DNA of 18,736 nt. Origin: Elusimicrobiota bacterium. Its GTDB lineage: Bacteria > Elusimicrobiota > Elusimicrobia > UBA1565 > UBA9628. The notes under the pieces are model-generated. The model had not been told where the DNA came from. It was given only the letters and a program-made list of their open reading frames with translations, and made no database searches. The translations under genes and the position numbers were made by a program. Positions 1-7,203 of this stretch are shown in pieces. The DNA lies in the NCBI GenBank assembly GCA_028869495.1, contig JAGWRY010000356.1:1-18736 (forward strand), read 5' to 3'. Each line of letters begins with the position of its first letter. Positions within the stretch are counted from its first letter, which is position 1.

Positions 1-1508
1 GGCTGAAGGAGCGCTACGAGGTCCACCACGGCGTGCGCATCCGCGACGGGGCGCTGGTCGCCGCGGCGACGCTGTCGGCGCGCTACCTGCCCGACCGCCA
101 GCTCCCGGACAAGGCGATCGACCTGGTCGACGAGGCCGCCAGCCGCCTGCGCCTGGAGATCGACTCGATGCCGCAGGAGCTCGACCAGGCCGAGCGCGGC
201 ATCCGGCGCCTGGAGATCGAGGCGACCGCTCTGCGCAAGGAGAAGGACCCGGGCAGCGCCGAGCGCCTGAAGGCGCTCGAGAAGGAGCTGAAAGGACTGA
301 AGGAAAAGGCCGAGGACCTGCGCGGGCATTGGAAGAAGGAGAAGGCGCTGATCACGGAGCTGCGCCGCGTCCAGAAGGACGCCGAGGAGCTCAAGGAAGA
401 GGAGAAGAAGGCCGAGCGCGCCGGCGACCTGGCCAAGGCCGCCGAGATCCGCTTCGGCCGCGCGCCCGAGCTCGCGAAGGCGCAGGAGAAGCTCTCCCGG
501 GACCTGGCGTCCCTGCAGAAGGAGCGCCAGCTCTTGAAGGAAGAGGTCGGCGAGGAGGACGTGGCCGGCGTCGTCAGCCGCTGGACCGGAGTGCCGGTCG
601 AGCGCCTGCTCGAAGGCCAGGCCGCCAAGCTCCTGCGCATGGAGGAGCGCCTGCACGAGCGCGTGATCGGCCAGGACGCGGCGGTCCAGGCGGTCTCCGA
701 GGCCGTGCGCCGCTCCCGCTCGGGCCTGTCCGACCCGAACCGTCCGATCGGCGTGTTCCTCCTGATGGGCCCGACCGGCGTCGGCAAGACGGAGCTCGCG
801 CGGACCCTGGCCGAGTTCCTGTTCGACAGCGACAAGGCGATGATCCGCATCGACATGTCGGAGTACATGGAGAAGCACGCGGTCGCGCGCCTGATCGGCG
901 CCCCCCCGGGCTACGTCGGCTACGAGGAGGGCGGCCAGCTGACCGAGGCCGCGCGCCGGCGCCCGTACTCGGTGATCCTGCTCGACGAGATCGAGAAGGC
1001 GCACCCGGACGTCTTCCACGTCCTCCTGCAGATCATGGACGACGGGCGGCTCACCGACGGCCAGGGGCGCACCGTCAACTTCACGAACTCGATCCTGCTG
1101 ATGACGTCGAACATCGAGCCCGACGAGCTCCGCCGGCGCTTCCGCCCGGAGTTCCTGAACCGCATCGACGAGATCCTGGAATTCAAGCCGCTCGACAAGA
1201 GCCAGCTGAGGCGCATCGTCGACGTCCAGCTGGACTCCGTGCGCCGGCGCCTGGCCGAGCGCCGCGTGACCCTCGAGGTCGCCGACACCGCCAAGGACCT
1301 GCTCGCGCGCGAGGGCTACGACCCGGCCTACGGCGCGCGCCCGCTCAAGCGCGCGATCGCGCGCCTGCTGGTGGACCCGCTGTCGCGCCTGCTCCTGTCG
1401 GGCGAGGTCAAGGACGGCGACGCGGTGACCGCCGACGTCGGCAAAGACGGCCTCGCCTTCCGCGCCGCCGCGCCCAAGAAGAAGAAAAAAGAAGACGCGG
1501 CGGCGTAA
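1..1508 (+). CDS. clpB: ATP-dependent disaggregase ClpB, 3' part
   Basis: The gene is cut by the left window edge; the frame is open from base 3 and 501 codons are visible. ClpB is the cytoplasmic Hsp100 ring ATPase that threads aggregated proteins through its pore together with DnaK. Visible in order: the end of NBD1 (LPDKAIDLVDEAASRLR), the coiled-coil middle domain (about residues 55-185, rich in Lys/Glu/Leu), then NBD2. NBD2 has Walker A GPTGVGKT (visible residues 256-263), pore loop GYVGYEEGG, Walker B with LLDE (D328, E329), sensor-1 Asn in MTSN (N370), arginine finger region FRPEFLNR, and sensor 2 in GARPLKRAI. Between TSN and FRPEF only 9 residues are present (1113-1139), where E. coli and Thermus ClpB have about 30. 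The C-terminus is a Lys-rich tail, KKKKKED. GTG at 33 is an internal codon, not a start. Family assignment is certain; the N-terminal half is outside the window. Confidence 0.97.
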   Translation, partial: LKERYEVHHGVRIRDGALVAAATLSARYLPDRQLPDKAIDLVDEAASRLRLEIDSMPQELDQAERGIRRLEIEATALRKEKDPGSAERLKALEKELKGLKEKAEDLRGHWKKEKALITELRRVQKDAEELKEEEKKAERAGDLAKAAEIRFGRAPELAKAQEKLSRDLASLQKERQLLKEEVGEEDVAGVVSRWTGVPVERLLEGQAAKLLRMEERLHERVIGQDAAVQAVSEAVRRSRSGLSDPNRPIGVFLLMGPTGVGKTELARTLAEFLFDSDKAMIRIDMSEYMEKHAVARLIGAPPGYVGYEEGGQLTEAARRRPYSVILLDEIEKAHPDVFHVLLQIMDDGRLTDGQGRTVNFTNSILLMTSNIEPDELRRRFRPEFLNRIDEILEFKPLDKSQLRRIVDVQLDSVRRRLAERRVTLEVADTAKDLLAREGYDPAYGARPLKRAIARLLVDPLSRLLLSGEVKDGDAVTADVGKDGLAFRAAAPKKKKKEDAAA

Positions 1509-1522
1509 GCGCCGCCTCGCGT

Positions 1523-1544
1523 CCGCGAGTTGCTATACTCGCGG
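1523..1544. repeat. 8-bp inverted repeat around the M28 peptidase -10
   Basis: CCGCGAGT (1523-1530) and ACTCGCGG (1537-1544) are perfect complements separated by TGCTAT. The repeat starts 14 bases after the clpB stop and ends one base before the peptidase GTG. It covers the TATACT -10 hexamer. It could be an operator, a weak clpB terminator hairpin without a T-run, or both. Confidence 0.6.
1534..1539 (+). promoter_or_regulatory. -10 hexamer TATACT of the M28 peptidase gene
   Basis: TATACT ends 6 nt before the GTG start at 1546, with no Shine-Dalgarno in between. Transcription initiating 6-8 nt after the hexamer would begin at or next to the start codon, giving a leaderless mRNA. No convincing -35 is visible. 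Confidence 0.6.
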
Positions 1545-1545
1545 C

Positions 1546-2667
1546 GTGCCCGCCCGGATCCTGCCGGCCGCGACGCTCGCCTTTCTCCTGATCGCCGGGA
1601 ACGCGTCCGCCGCCACGCCTCCCTGGCCGCGGAACGCGACCCCCGCCCAGATCCGCGCCGCCCGCAAGGAATTCGCGCGGCAGATGACCCTGACGCCGAG
1701 CTCGCCGCGGCCGCAGGGCGCGGAGCGCGTCTATCAGGAGGTCTTCGCGGCCGTCGACTCGGGACGCCTCGAATCACTGCTCCAGGACATGTCGGGCGTC
1801 CGCCCGGTGACGGCGGACGGGAAGACCTTCACGATCAACGAGCGCTACACCCCGGCCTCCAAGGCGGACTACCGGGCGTACTGGACGCAGTACTTCCGCG
1901 GCCTGGGCCTGACGGTCAGCGAGATCCCCTACCCGAACGGCAACGGGAACGGGGAGGCTCAGGGCCACGACCTCGAGGCCGTGCTCCCCGGCAAGTCGCC
2001 GGACTCGGTCGTGATCATCGTGCACTACGACAGCATCGGTCCCAGCGGCCCGGACAACCCCGGCGCCGACGACGACATGAGCGGGATGGCGGTCCTGATG
2101 GAGACCGCCCGCGTCCTGGCCGCCCGCCGCGACGAGCTCCAGCGCACGGTCCGCTTCGTCGCGTCGGACTACGAGGAGTGGGGCGGCCTGGAAGGCGCGC
2201 GCGCCTACGCGCGCTACCTCTCGAACCTCTCCAAGAGCGGGCATTTCAAGATCGTCGCGGCGATCGACGACGAGCAGAGCGGCTGGAACGAGGGCGGCGG
2301 CGACCTCTTCGACTACTTCGACTGCGGCGGGGCGACCGACTCGAAGGAGCTCGGCAATCTGCTGGCCGACACGGCCGCCGTCTACTCGCGGATGCGCACG
2401 TCGCAGGGCTGCATGGGCGAGAACAGCGATCATTACGCGCTGTGGGAGATCGGGGTACCCGCGGTCGTCTTGTCCGAGCACGACCCGTTCAACAACCCGC
2501 ACTTCGACCAGGAGGGCGGCGACACGTACGACAGGATCGACGCCGGCTATCACCTGCGCATCGCCCAGGTCGGCGCGGCCTTCGCGGCCCGCGTCGCGGG
2601 CCTGGAGCCGCCCGCGCCGAAGGCCGCGCGGCTCCCCCGCCCGCCGCGCGTCCGGGTTCCCTGGTAG
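1546..2667 (+). CDS. secreted M28-family metallo-aminopeptidase
   Basis: This 373-residue protein belongs to the zinc exopeptidase M28 family (Vibrio/Streptomyces aminopeptidase type), predicted to release N-terminal residues from peptides outside the cytoplasm. The N-terminus MPARILPAATLAFLLIAGNA is a signal peptide with cleavage likely after AxA near residue 22. The expected di-zinc ligands and catalytic Glu are visible: HYD (H160), GADDDMSG (D175-D177), the EE pair in DYEEWGG (E210/E211), DDEQ (D241/D242), and the final His in NPHF (H319) before GGDTYD. SDHYALWEIGVPA (294-306) is the usual substrate-pocket segment. The C-terminus is Pro/Arg-rich. GTG at 1546 is chosen because it starts the signal peptide and lies 6 nt after a -10 box. 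A promoter of its own separates it from clpB. Substrate unknown. Confidence 0.9.
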   Translation: MPARILPAATLAFLLIAGNASAATPPWPRNATPAQIRAARKEFARQMTLTPSSPRPQGAERVYQEVFAAVDSGRLESLLQDMSGVRPVTADGKTFTINERYTPASKADYRAYWTQYFRGLGLTVSEIPYPNGNGNGEAQGHDLEAVLPGKSPDSVVIIVHYDSIGPSGPDNPGADDDMSGMAVLMETARVLAARRDELQRTVRFVASDYEEWGGLEGARAYARYLSNLSKSGHFKIVAAIDDEQSGWNEGGGDLFDYFDCGGATDSKELGNLLADTAAVYSRMRTSQGCMGENSDHYALWEIGVPAVVLSEHDPFNNPHFDQEGGDTYDRIDAGYHLRIAQVGAAFAARVAGLEPPAPKAARLPRPPRVRVPW

Positions 2668-2683
2668 CGCGGCTTCAGCCGCG
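2668..2683. terminator. short hairpin between convergent stop codons
   Basis: CGCGGCT (2668-2674) pairs with AGCCGCG (2677-2683) directly after the peptidase stop and across the stop of the decarboxylase gene on the other strand. Neither side has a T-run, so its function as a bidirectional terminator is uncertain. Confidence 0.3.
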
Positions 2684-3283
2684 GACGCGCGCGATCGGCG
2701 TCAGGCCGCCGAACACCTTCTGCCGGTCGGCGACGAGCGGCTCCCACTCGCCGGGAAGCTCGAGGATCACGGCGCTGCCCAGGCGGATGCGCCCCAGGCG
2801 CTCGCCCGCCGCGACGCGCCGGCCCGGCTCCAGGTACGTCTCCAGGCGCTTCGTCAGCAGGGCCGTGATCTGGCGCACGCGGTAGACGCCGAGCGCGGAC
2901 TCGATCGTCGTGACCGCCTGCACGCCGTCGAGGAAGTGCGGGTCGTCGGGGTTGAAGATCCCGCGCCCGGCGCGCTCGACCGAGACGACGCGGCCCGCCA
3001 GCGGCACGCGCTGGACGTGGACGTCGGTCAGGCGCAGGTGGACGAGAAACTCGGGCGTCCGGCCGGGCGGGCGGCGCAGTTCGACGAGGCCGTCGGCCGG
3101 GGCCAGGACCAGCGCCGGGTCCGCCGGGGAGGCGCGCTCCGGGTCGCGGTCGAAGAATTCGCGGAAGCCCGCGGGGACGACGTCCTTCTCCAGCGACTCG
3201 ATGACGCCGCGCACGCTCCAGCCGGAGCCGGCGGGGAGGTCCGACTCGTCCCAGACGAAATCGTGCGGAAACGGCTCGCTCAC
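2675..3283 (-). CDS. psd: phosphatidylserine decarboxylase, short soluble-type form
   Basis: This enzyme would convert phosphatidylserine to phosphatidylethanolamine, the last step of PE synthesis at the inner membrane. The 202-residue length fits the short PSD-A-like class rather than the ~320-residue E. coli enzyme. Visible motifs: APADG (61-65), the DVHVQRVP segment (87-94) with the conserved His, GRVV, AGERLGRIRLGS (159-170) with the Gly169-Ser170 pair where PSDs self-cleave to make the pyruvoyl group, and a final KVFGGLTPIARV. The N-terminal part is acidic and no membrane segment is obvious. The GTG start at 3283 is chosen because the -10 TAGAAT ends 6 nt upstream and no Shine-Dalgarno exists. 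No phosphatidylserine synthase gene is in the window. Archaetidylserine-type decarboxylases are the main alternative within the same family. Confidence 0.85.
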   Translation of the reverse strand: MSEPFPHDFVWDESDLPAGSGWSVRGVIESLEKDVVPAGFREFFDRDPERASPADPALVLAPADGLVELRRPPGRTPEFLVHLRLTDVHVQRVPLAGRVVSVERAGRGIFNPDDPHFLDGVQAVTTIESALGVYRVRQITALLTKRLETYLEPGRRVAAGERLGRIRLGSAVILELPGEWEPLVADRQKVFGGLTPIARVRG

Positions 3284-3289
3284 GGCGGC

Positions 3290-3295
3290 ATTCTA
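3290..3295 (-). promoter_or_regulatory. -10 hexamer TAGAAT of psd
   Basis: On the minus strand TAGAAT is followed by 6 nt (GCCGCC) and then the GTG start. There is no ribosome-binding site, so a leaderless transcript is expected. Confidence 0.55.
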
Positions 3296-3304
3296 ACATT
3301 TCGC

Positions 3305-3325
3305 CCCGGCGCGGCCTCCGCCGGG
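3305..3325. repeat. inverted repeat in the divergent psd / 929-aa-gene promoter region
   Basis: CCCGGCG (3305-3311) and CGCCGGG (3319-3325) form a 7-bp stem with a 7-nt spacer, midway between the two divergent -10 boxes. It may be an operator, but such GC-only repeats arise easily in this base composition. Confidence 0.3.
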
Positions 3326-3336
3326 CAATTGATTGA

Positions 3337-3342
3337 TAGAAT
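3337..3342 (+). promoter_or_regulatory. -10 hexamer TAGAAT of the 929-aa exported-protein gene
   Basis: TAGAAT lies 15 nt before the ATG at 3358, the same hexamer as the divergent psd promoter in mirror orientation. The spacing predicts a 5' leader of only about 8 nt, with no Shine-Dalgarno in it. Confidence 0.45.
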
Positions 3343-3357
3343 AGGCCCCTTCGCCCC

Positions 3358-6147
3358 ATGCATTCGCCCGCGCGCGCCGCCGCCCTCGCCGTCCTCCTCG
3401 CTCCCGTCTTCGCTTCCCCCGCGCGCGCGGCCGGCGCGCCGCCCGCCGCCTCGACCGCGCCCGTGCACCTGGCCCTGATCGAGGACGTCCCCGCGCGGGT
3501 CACGATGATGCTGGCCCAGCCGATCGAACGCGTCCTCCGCGAGAACGCCTCGACGGGGTCGCTCGTCGCCGTCGACGAGATCCCGGTCGACTTCGCCGGG
3601 CGAGACTTCCGCTTCCGCCTGCCCGACCGCCTCGGCGCGCCCGACACGTCGGCGACCGCCGAAGCCGCCGCCCTCGAGAGCGACTCGGAGATCGCCTTCG
3701 TCTATCCCGCCGACGACTCGCTGATCGCGGCGCTGTCGAGCGCGGCGGCCGACCCGTCGACGTACGACGTCCCGAACTCCGTCGATCTCGACCGGCGCGA
3801 GGCCGAGGCCGCGGTCTCCGCGAGCGCCGGGCGGACGACGCTCTCGGTGCGCGCCGACCTCGCCCAGCCGGCCGCGATGCGCTGGCGCACCGGCCTGTCC
3901 GTCTACTACCGCCTGCGCTGGAAGGGGCGCGACGCCTTCGTCGCGGTCGTCGGACGGACCTACGGCGGCCTCGGCCGCCTGTACTCCGCGGCCGAGCGCG
4001 AGCGCGAGCGCGGCGGCCCGTTCACCGGCCTGGCCCGCGGCGGGACCTTCGGCGGGGCCGGCTCGGACGCCGACGGCCGCGCGGTCCTCGACGCGCTCGA
4101 GAAGGCCGGCCTGCGCTGGTCGACGATCGCAGACTCGGAGCTGACGCACTGGGATCAGCTGCAGGCCTACCTCAAGGAGCGTCCGGACGGCGTGCGCTAC
4201 GTGTCGGCCGACCTCGTCTACTCGACGGCCCCGGACACGACCGTGTTCCCGCCGTACGCGGTCTTCACGGCCTCCGGCACGCGCGTCGCGATCCTCGGCC
4301 TGACCTCGCCCGGGGCCGCGCGCCTTCTCGACCTCCCGGGCCTGCCCAAGCTCGCGGTGAAGGACCCGGTCCTCGCCGCCGAGGCGCTGATCCCGGAACT
4401 GCGCGCGCAGGCCGACGTCGTCGTCGCCCTCTCCGCGATGAGCCCGGCCGACAACGCGCGCCTGGCCTCGTCCCTGCGCGGGATCGACCTGATCCTCGCC
4501 GACGACGCGCCGTTCCTGAGCTTCGCGACCCCGCCGAAGACCGTCGTCGCGCAGGGCGAGCGGCGGCCTTTCGCGAACCCGTTCCCGCCGATCCGCGCCT
4601 ACGACCCGGCCCTGAACCTCGTCTCGATCCTCCGCCGCCCGGCGCCGGACGGCGGCGAGGACTGGCGCGTCGCGCAGTCGGCCGTGCTCCTCGACGACTC
4701 CCTGCCGCCCGCGCAGGGCTTCCCGGAGGCCGCCTTCTCCGACTTCGCCGCGGCCTCGTCGACCGAGCCGGCGCTGCTGCCGTCGGCGCGCGAGACCTTC
4801 CCGCCGTCTCGGCGCGCCGGCCTGCCGGTCTACCGCGCGCGCGACTTCTGGACGCTCGCCGCGGGCCTCGAGACCGAGCGGGCGCGCGCCGAGGCGGGCC
4901 TGCTCCCGGCCTGGGGTCTCCCGGAGCAGACCGTCGGCGAGGTGCGCCGGGCGCTCGCGCGCAAGTGGCTCGGCCGCCGCGACGAGCCGGTGACCGTCGC
5001 CGTCGACGGAAGCCGCCTGAAGACGCTGGCCGACCGGGCCGCCGCGCAGGCGGACCGCGAGGCGAAGGGCCTGCCGCCGTCCGGCGGCCTTTCCTTCGTC
5101 GTCTCCGGCTTCGACGCGAAGGGCTTCCTGCACGGCGCGCCGCTGGACCCCTCCGGGACCTACCGCCTGGCGACGACGCGCTCGGCCGCCGAGGCCCTCG
5201 GCCTGCCGCCGCCCTACGACCCGGTCCCGGGAGCGGCGACGCTGGTCGCGGCCGTCCTGCCGGGCCTGGAGGCCCGCGCCGGCGCCGATCCCGACGACTA
5301 CCGCGCCTGGATGGGCGGCGCGCCGCTCGCGGAGCCGGGCCTCTGGAAGATCAACTTCCGCGACATCAGCCTGAACGTCCAACAGACGAAGGTGCAGACC
5401 TCGGACGCCTTCGACTCGGTCGTCAACGCGCGCGCGCAGGGCGCCGACGAGCTGACGATCGGCGGCGCGGTCAAGACCGACGCGATCTACCTGCACCGCG
5501 AGTACAAGTGGACCAACACCCTCGAGATGGAGTACGCGAAGGACCGCATCAGCCCGCGCAACGCGCCCGCCTCGACGAACCTGTCCGCCAACCGCATCAT
5601 GCTGCTCAGCCTCGACACCAAGCGCGTCGGCGGCATCCCGTACGGCTGGCTCGCGCAGTCGTGGGGCCCGTCGCTCGGCGCCGAGTTCGACGGCGAGTTC
5701 GTGCCGTCGACGCCGGGCCTGCCCCGCAAGCAGGTCTACAGCGTGTTCCCGGGCTTCGAGTTCTACGACGGCTCGGTCCTCTCGAGCCTCGAGACGACGG
5801 GCATCGTCAAGCGCGACCTGTCGCGCGTCCCGCCGAACACGCAGACCGGTCTGCGCCTGCGCGCGCTGGTCTCGACGCCGGTCGGCGGGCGCGGCGCGAC
5901 GCTCAGCGGCGAGCTCTGGAACAACTACTTCTTCCTGACGCGCAGCGACAACGCCAGCGACCTGCGCGTCGAGGGCGACGCGAACGCGAAGCTGTCGATC
6001 CCGGTCCGCAAGTACCTGTCCGTCTCCCCGTCCGTCGACCTGTACTGGTTCGAGCTCAAGACGCGTCCGCTCTGGGGCTACAGCCTGATGACCGGGATCT
6101 CGATCGGCTTCTCCCGCCTCTGGAAGCCCCAGTACGAGCCGTTCTAG
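3358..6147 (+). CDS. exported degenerate 5'-nucleotidase-like protein with C-terminal outer-membrane beta-barrel
   Basis: A 929-residue protein starting with a signal peptide (1 to about 25, ending ARAAG). Residues about 200-430 follow the order of the UshA/5'-nucleotidase metallophosphatase domain: GGLGRL (203-208), YVSADL (281-286), an ILGLTSP strand (312-318), DVVVALSAMS (353-362), GIDLILADDA (375-384). The metal-binding signatures are gone: DAGD is ARGG (226-229), GNHE is IADSE (257-261), the SHLG position is SAMS, and GHSH is ADDA. A segment like the nucleotidase C-terminal domain follows (PLDPSGTYRLATT, from about residue 596). The last ~260 residues (about 670-929) alternate polar and hydrophobic residues, are rich in Tyr/Trp/Phe and end in Phe, as outer-membrane barrels do. 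No catalysis is expected from the phosphatase part; a binding, scaffold or transport role is inference. The overall family is not recognised by name. Confidence 0.8.
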   Translation: MHSPARAAALAVLLAPVFASPARAAGAPPAASTAPVHLALIEDVPARVTMMLAQPIERVLRENASTGSLVAVDEIPVDFAGRDFRFRLPDRLGAPDTSATAEAAALESDSEIAFVYPADDSLIAALSSAAADPSTYDVPNSVDLDRREAEAAVSASAGRTTLSVRADLAQPAAMRWRTGLSVYYRLRWKGRDAFVAVVGRTYGGLGRLYSAAERERERGGPFTGLARGGTFGGAGSDADGRAVLDALEKAGLRWSTIADSELTHWDQLQAYLKERPDGVRYVSADLVYSTAPDTTVFPPYAVFTASGTRVAILGLTSPGAARLLDLPGLPKLAVKDPVLAAEALIPELRAQADVVVALSAMSPADNARLASSLRGIDLILADDAPFLSFATPPKTVVAQGERRPFANPFPPIRAYDPALNLVSILRRPAPDGGEDWRVAQSAVLLDDSLPPAQGFPEAAFSDFAAASSTEPALLPSARETFPPSRRAGLPVYRARDFWTLAAGLETERARAEAGLLPAWGLPEQTVGEVRRALARKWLGRRDEPVTVAVDGSRLKTLADRAAAQADREAKGLPPSGGLSFVVSGFDAKGFLHGAPLDPSGTYRLATTRSAAEALGLPPPYDPVPGAATLVAAVLPGLEARAGADPDDYRAWMGGAPLAEPGLWKINFRDISLNVQQTKVQTSDAFDSVVNARAQGADELTIGGAVKTDAIYLHREYKWTNTLEMEYAKDRISPRNAPASTNLSANRIMLLSLDTKRVGGIPYGWLAQSWGPSLGAEFDGEFVPSTPGLPRKQVYSVFPGFEFYDGSVLSSLETTGIVKRDLSRVPPNTQTGLRLRALVSTPVGGRGATLSGELWNNYFFLTRSDNASDLRVEGDANAKLSIPVRKYLSVSPSVDLYWFELKTRPLWGYSLMTGISIGFSRLWKPQYEPF

Positions 6148-6683
6148 GCGGAGCGCCCGAGCCGCGCCCGGAGCAGGATCTCGTAGGCGTGGCCGAACGG
6201 GGCCGGCCGGCTCGCGTAGAGGCTGATCGCCTCGACCGGCCGGCGCAGCCCCAGCGGCGGCAGGGCGGCCAGCGCCTCCTGGAAGGGGGGCGGCGCGTCG
6301 ACGCGCCGGTTGCGGCCGAGGGTCAGGTGCGGCGCGTAGGGCCGCGGCTCGTCGCGCCCGAGCGCGGCCGCCAGCGCCTCCAAGCGCTCGCGCCCCTCGT
6401 CGACGCCGATCCAGACCACGCGCGGCCGGTCGATCGCCTCGAAGGCCCCGGCGCGGCCGTAGACGACCTCGAAGGGCGCGGCCGCCGCCGCGGCCCGCCG
6501 CATCAGGGCCTCCAGCTCCGGCAGGCGCGCCTCCGGCGTCTCGCCGAGGAAGCGCAGGGTCACGTGCATGTCGCGCGGGTCCACCCAGCGGTAGTCGCCC
6601 GGCTCCCGGCGCAGGCGCCGGACGGCCGCCGCGGCGGCGGCGCGGACCTCCTCGTCGGCGGCGACGGCGAAGAACAGGCGCAT
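6144..6683 (-). CDS. thpR: RNA 2',3'-cyclic phosphodiesterase (2'-5' RNA ligase family)
   Basis: A 179-residue member of the 2H phosphoesterase superfamily, cytoplasmic, which opens 2',3'-cyclic phosphate ends of RNA; 2'-5' ligation was historically assigned to the family. Both catalytic H-x-T motifs are present: HVTLRFLGE (H40, T42) and HLTLGRNRR (H119, T121). The length is typical. The ATG at 6683 starts the normal MRLFFAV beta strand. Its TAG stop overlaps the TAG stop of the convergent 929-aa gene in the palindrome CTAG at 6144-6147. It diverges from dtd; both act on RNA, but shared function is not implied. Upstream there is only a weak -10-like TATCTT 23 nt away and no clear Shine-Dalgarno. 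Confidence 0.93.
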   Translation of the reverse strand: MRLFFAVAADEEVRAAAAAAVRRLRREPGDYRWVDPRDMHVTLRFLGETPEARLPELEALMRRAAAAAAPFEVVYGRAGAFEAIDRPRVVWIGVDEGRERLEALAAALGRDEPRPYAPHLTLGRNRRVDAPPPFQEALAALPPLGLRRPVEAISLYASRPAPFGHAYEILLRARLGRSA

Positions 6684-6706
6684 GGTCGGTTGGAAGACGG
6701 GCCCAA

Positions 6707-6712
6707 AAGATA
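6707..6712 (-). promoter_or_regulatory. possible -10 hexamer TATCTT of thpR
   Basis: TATCTT on the minus strand ends 23 nt before the thpR ATG and abuts the dtd -10 box on the other strand, so the two divergent promoters would share the same few bases. Weak match; no -35 seen. Confidence 0.3.
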
Positions 6713-6718
6713 GACAAT
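6713..6718 (+). promoter_or_regulatory. -10-like hexamer GACAAT upstream of dtd
   Basis: GACAAT (within TAGACAAT) ends exactly 6 nt (six C) before an ATG at 6725, the same spacing seen at the leaderless genes of this window. dtd itself begins 20 nt further downstream. Confidence 0.4.
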
Positions 6719-6724
6719 CCCCCC

Positions 6725-6748
6725 ATGCCCGTCAAGGAGAGGCCGTGA
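6725..6748 (+). CDS. possible 7-codon leaderless leader peptide MPVKERP upstream of dtd
   Basis: ATG at 6725 opens a 7-codon frame ending in TGA (6746-6748), which overlaps the dtd GTG (6745-6747) as GTGA. The AAG-GAG codons of this mini-frame are at the same time the Shine-Dalgarno of dtd. Leaderless initiation at the ATG followed by translational coupling into dtd is possible. The evidence is spacing only, and chance cannot be excluded for so short a frame. Confidence 0.3.
   Translation: MPVKERP
6734..6739 (+). promoter_or_regulatory. Shine-Dalgarno AAGGAG that sets the dtd start
   Basis: AAGGAG lies 5 nt before GTG 6745. Together with the alignment of the Dtd N-terminus (KAVATRVLSAAVT), this decides for GTG 6745 over the longer in-frame ATG at 6682, which would overlap thpR and add a 21-residue extension unlike the family. 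Confidence 0.7.
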
Positions 6749-7203
6749 AGGCCGTCGCGACGCGGGTCCTGAGCGCGGCGGTGACCCTGCGCGACGGCCG
6801 ATGCTCCGGCGAGCGCCGCGCGACCGGTCCCGGCCTGCTGGTCCTTCTCGGCGTGGCGCACGGCGACGGCCCCGAGCAGGCCGACAAGCTCGTCGACAAG
6901 CTGCTGGCCCTGCGCATCTTCCCGGACGAGAACGGCCGCTTCGACAAGTCGGTCCTGGACGCGCGCGGGGAGATCCTGCTGGTCTCGCAGTTCACCCTCT
7001 GCGCGTCGCTCAAGGGAGGCCGGCGTCCCGACTTCGGCGCCGCCGCCCGCCCCGAGCTCGCCGAGCCCCTCTACCGCCGCGCCGCCGAGCGCCTGGCCGC
7101 CTCGGGCCTGACCGTCAAGACCGGCGAGTTCGGCGCCTCGATGGCCGTCGAGTCCGTCAACGACGGGCCCGTGACCCTCCTGCTGGACACCGACGCCTTC
7201 TAG
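6745..7203 (+). CDS. dtd: D-aminoacyl-tRNA deacylase
   Basis: Dtd hydrolyses D-aminoacyl-tRNAs (and Gly-tRNA-Ala), a cytoplasmic proofreading step after aminoacylation. The 152-residue length matches the bacterial family (about 145). The SQFTL motif is at 81-85 and the Gly-cis-Pro motif NDGPVT at 140-144 (Gly141-Pro142), which forms the active site across the dimer. KGGRRPDF (90-97) matches the usual KGRRPSF region, and ASMAVESVNDGPVT fits the family C-terminus. The GTG start is supported by a good Shine-Dalgarno. It diverges from thpR. An inverted-repeat region begins at its stop codon. Confidence 0.95.
   Translation: MKAVATRVLSAAVTLRDGRCSGERRATGPGLLVLLGVAHGDGPEQADKLVDKLLALRIFPDENGRFDKSVLDARGEILLVSQFTLCASLKGGRRPDFGAAARPELAEPLYRRAAERLAASGLTVKTGEFGASMAVESVNDGPVTLLLDTDAF

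Noticed and set aside
83..868. Open frame antisense to clpB, plus other antisense frames inside umuC, RNase R and DUF4139
   Set aside because: Low-complexity Ser/Arg-rich translations opposite conserved coding sequence; GC-driven artefacts.
1474..1495. A-rich run near the end of clpB as a programmed frameshift site
   Set aside because: The A6 run is not in the phase needed for a -1 slippery heptamer and lies a few codons before the stop; it simply encodes a Lys tail.
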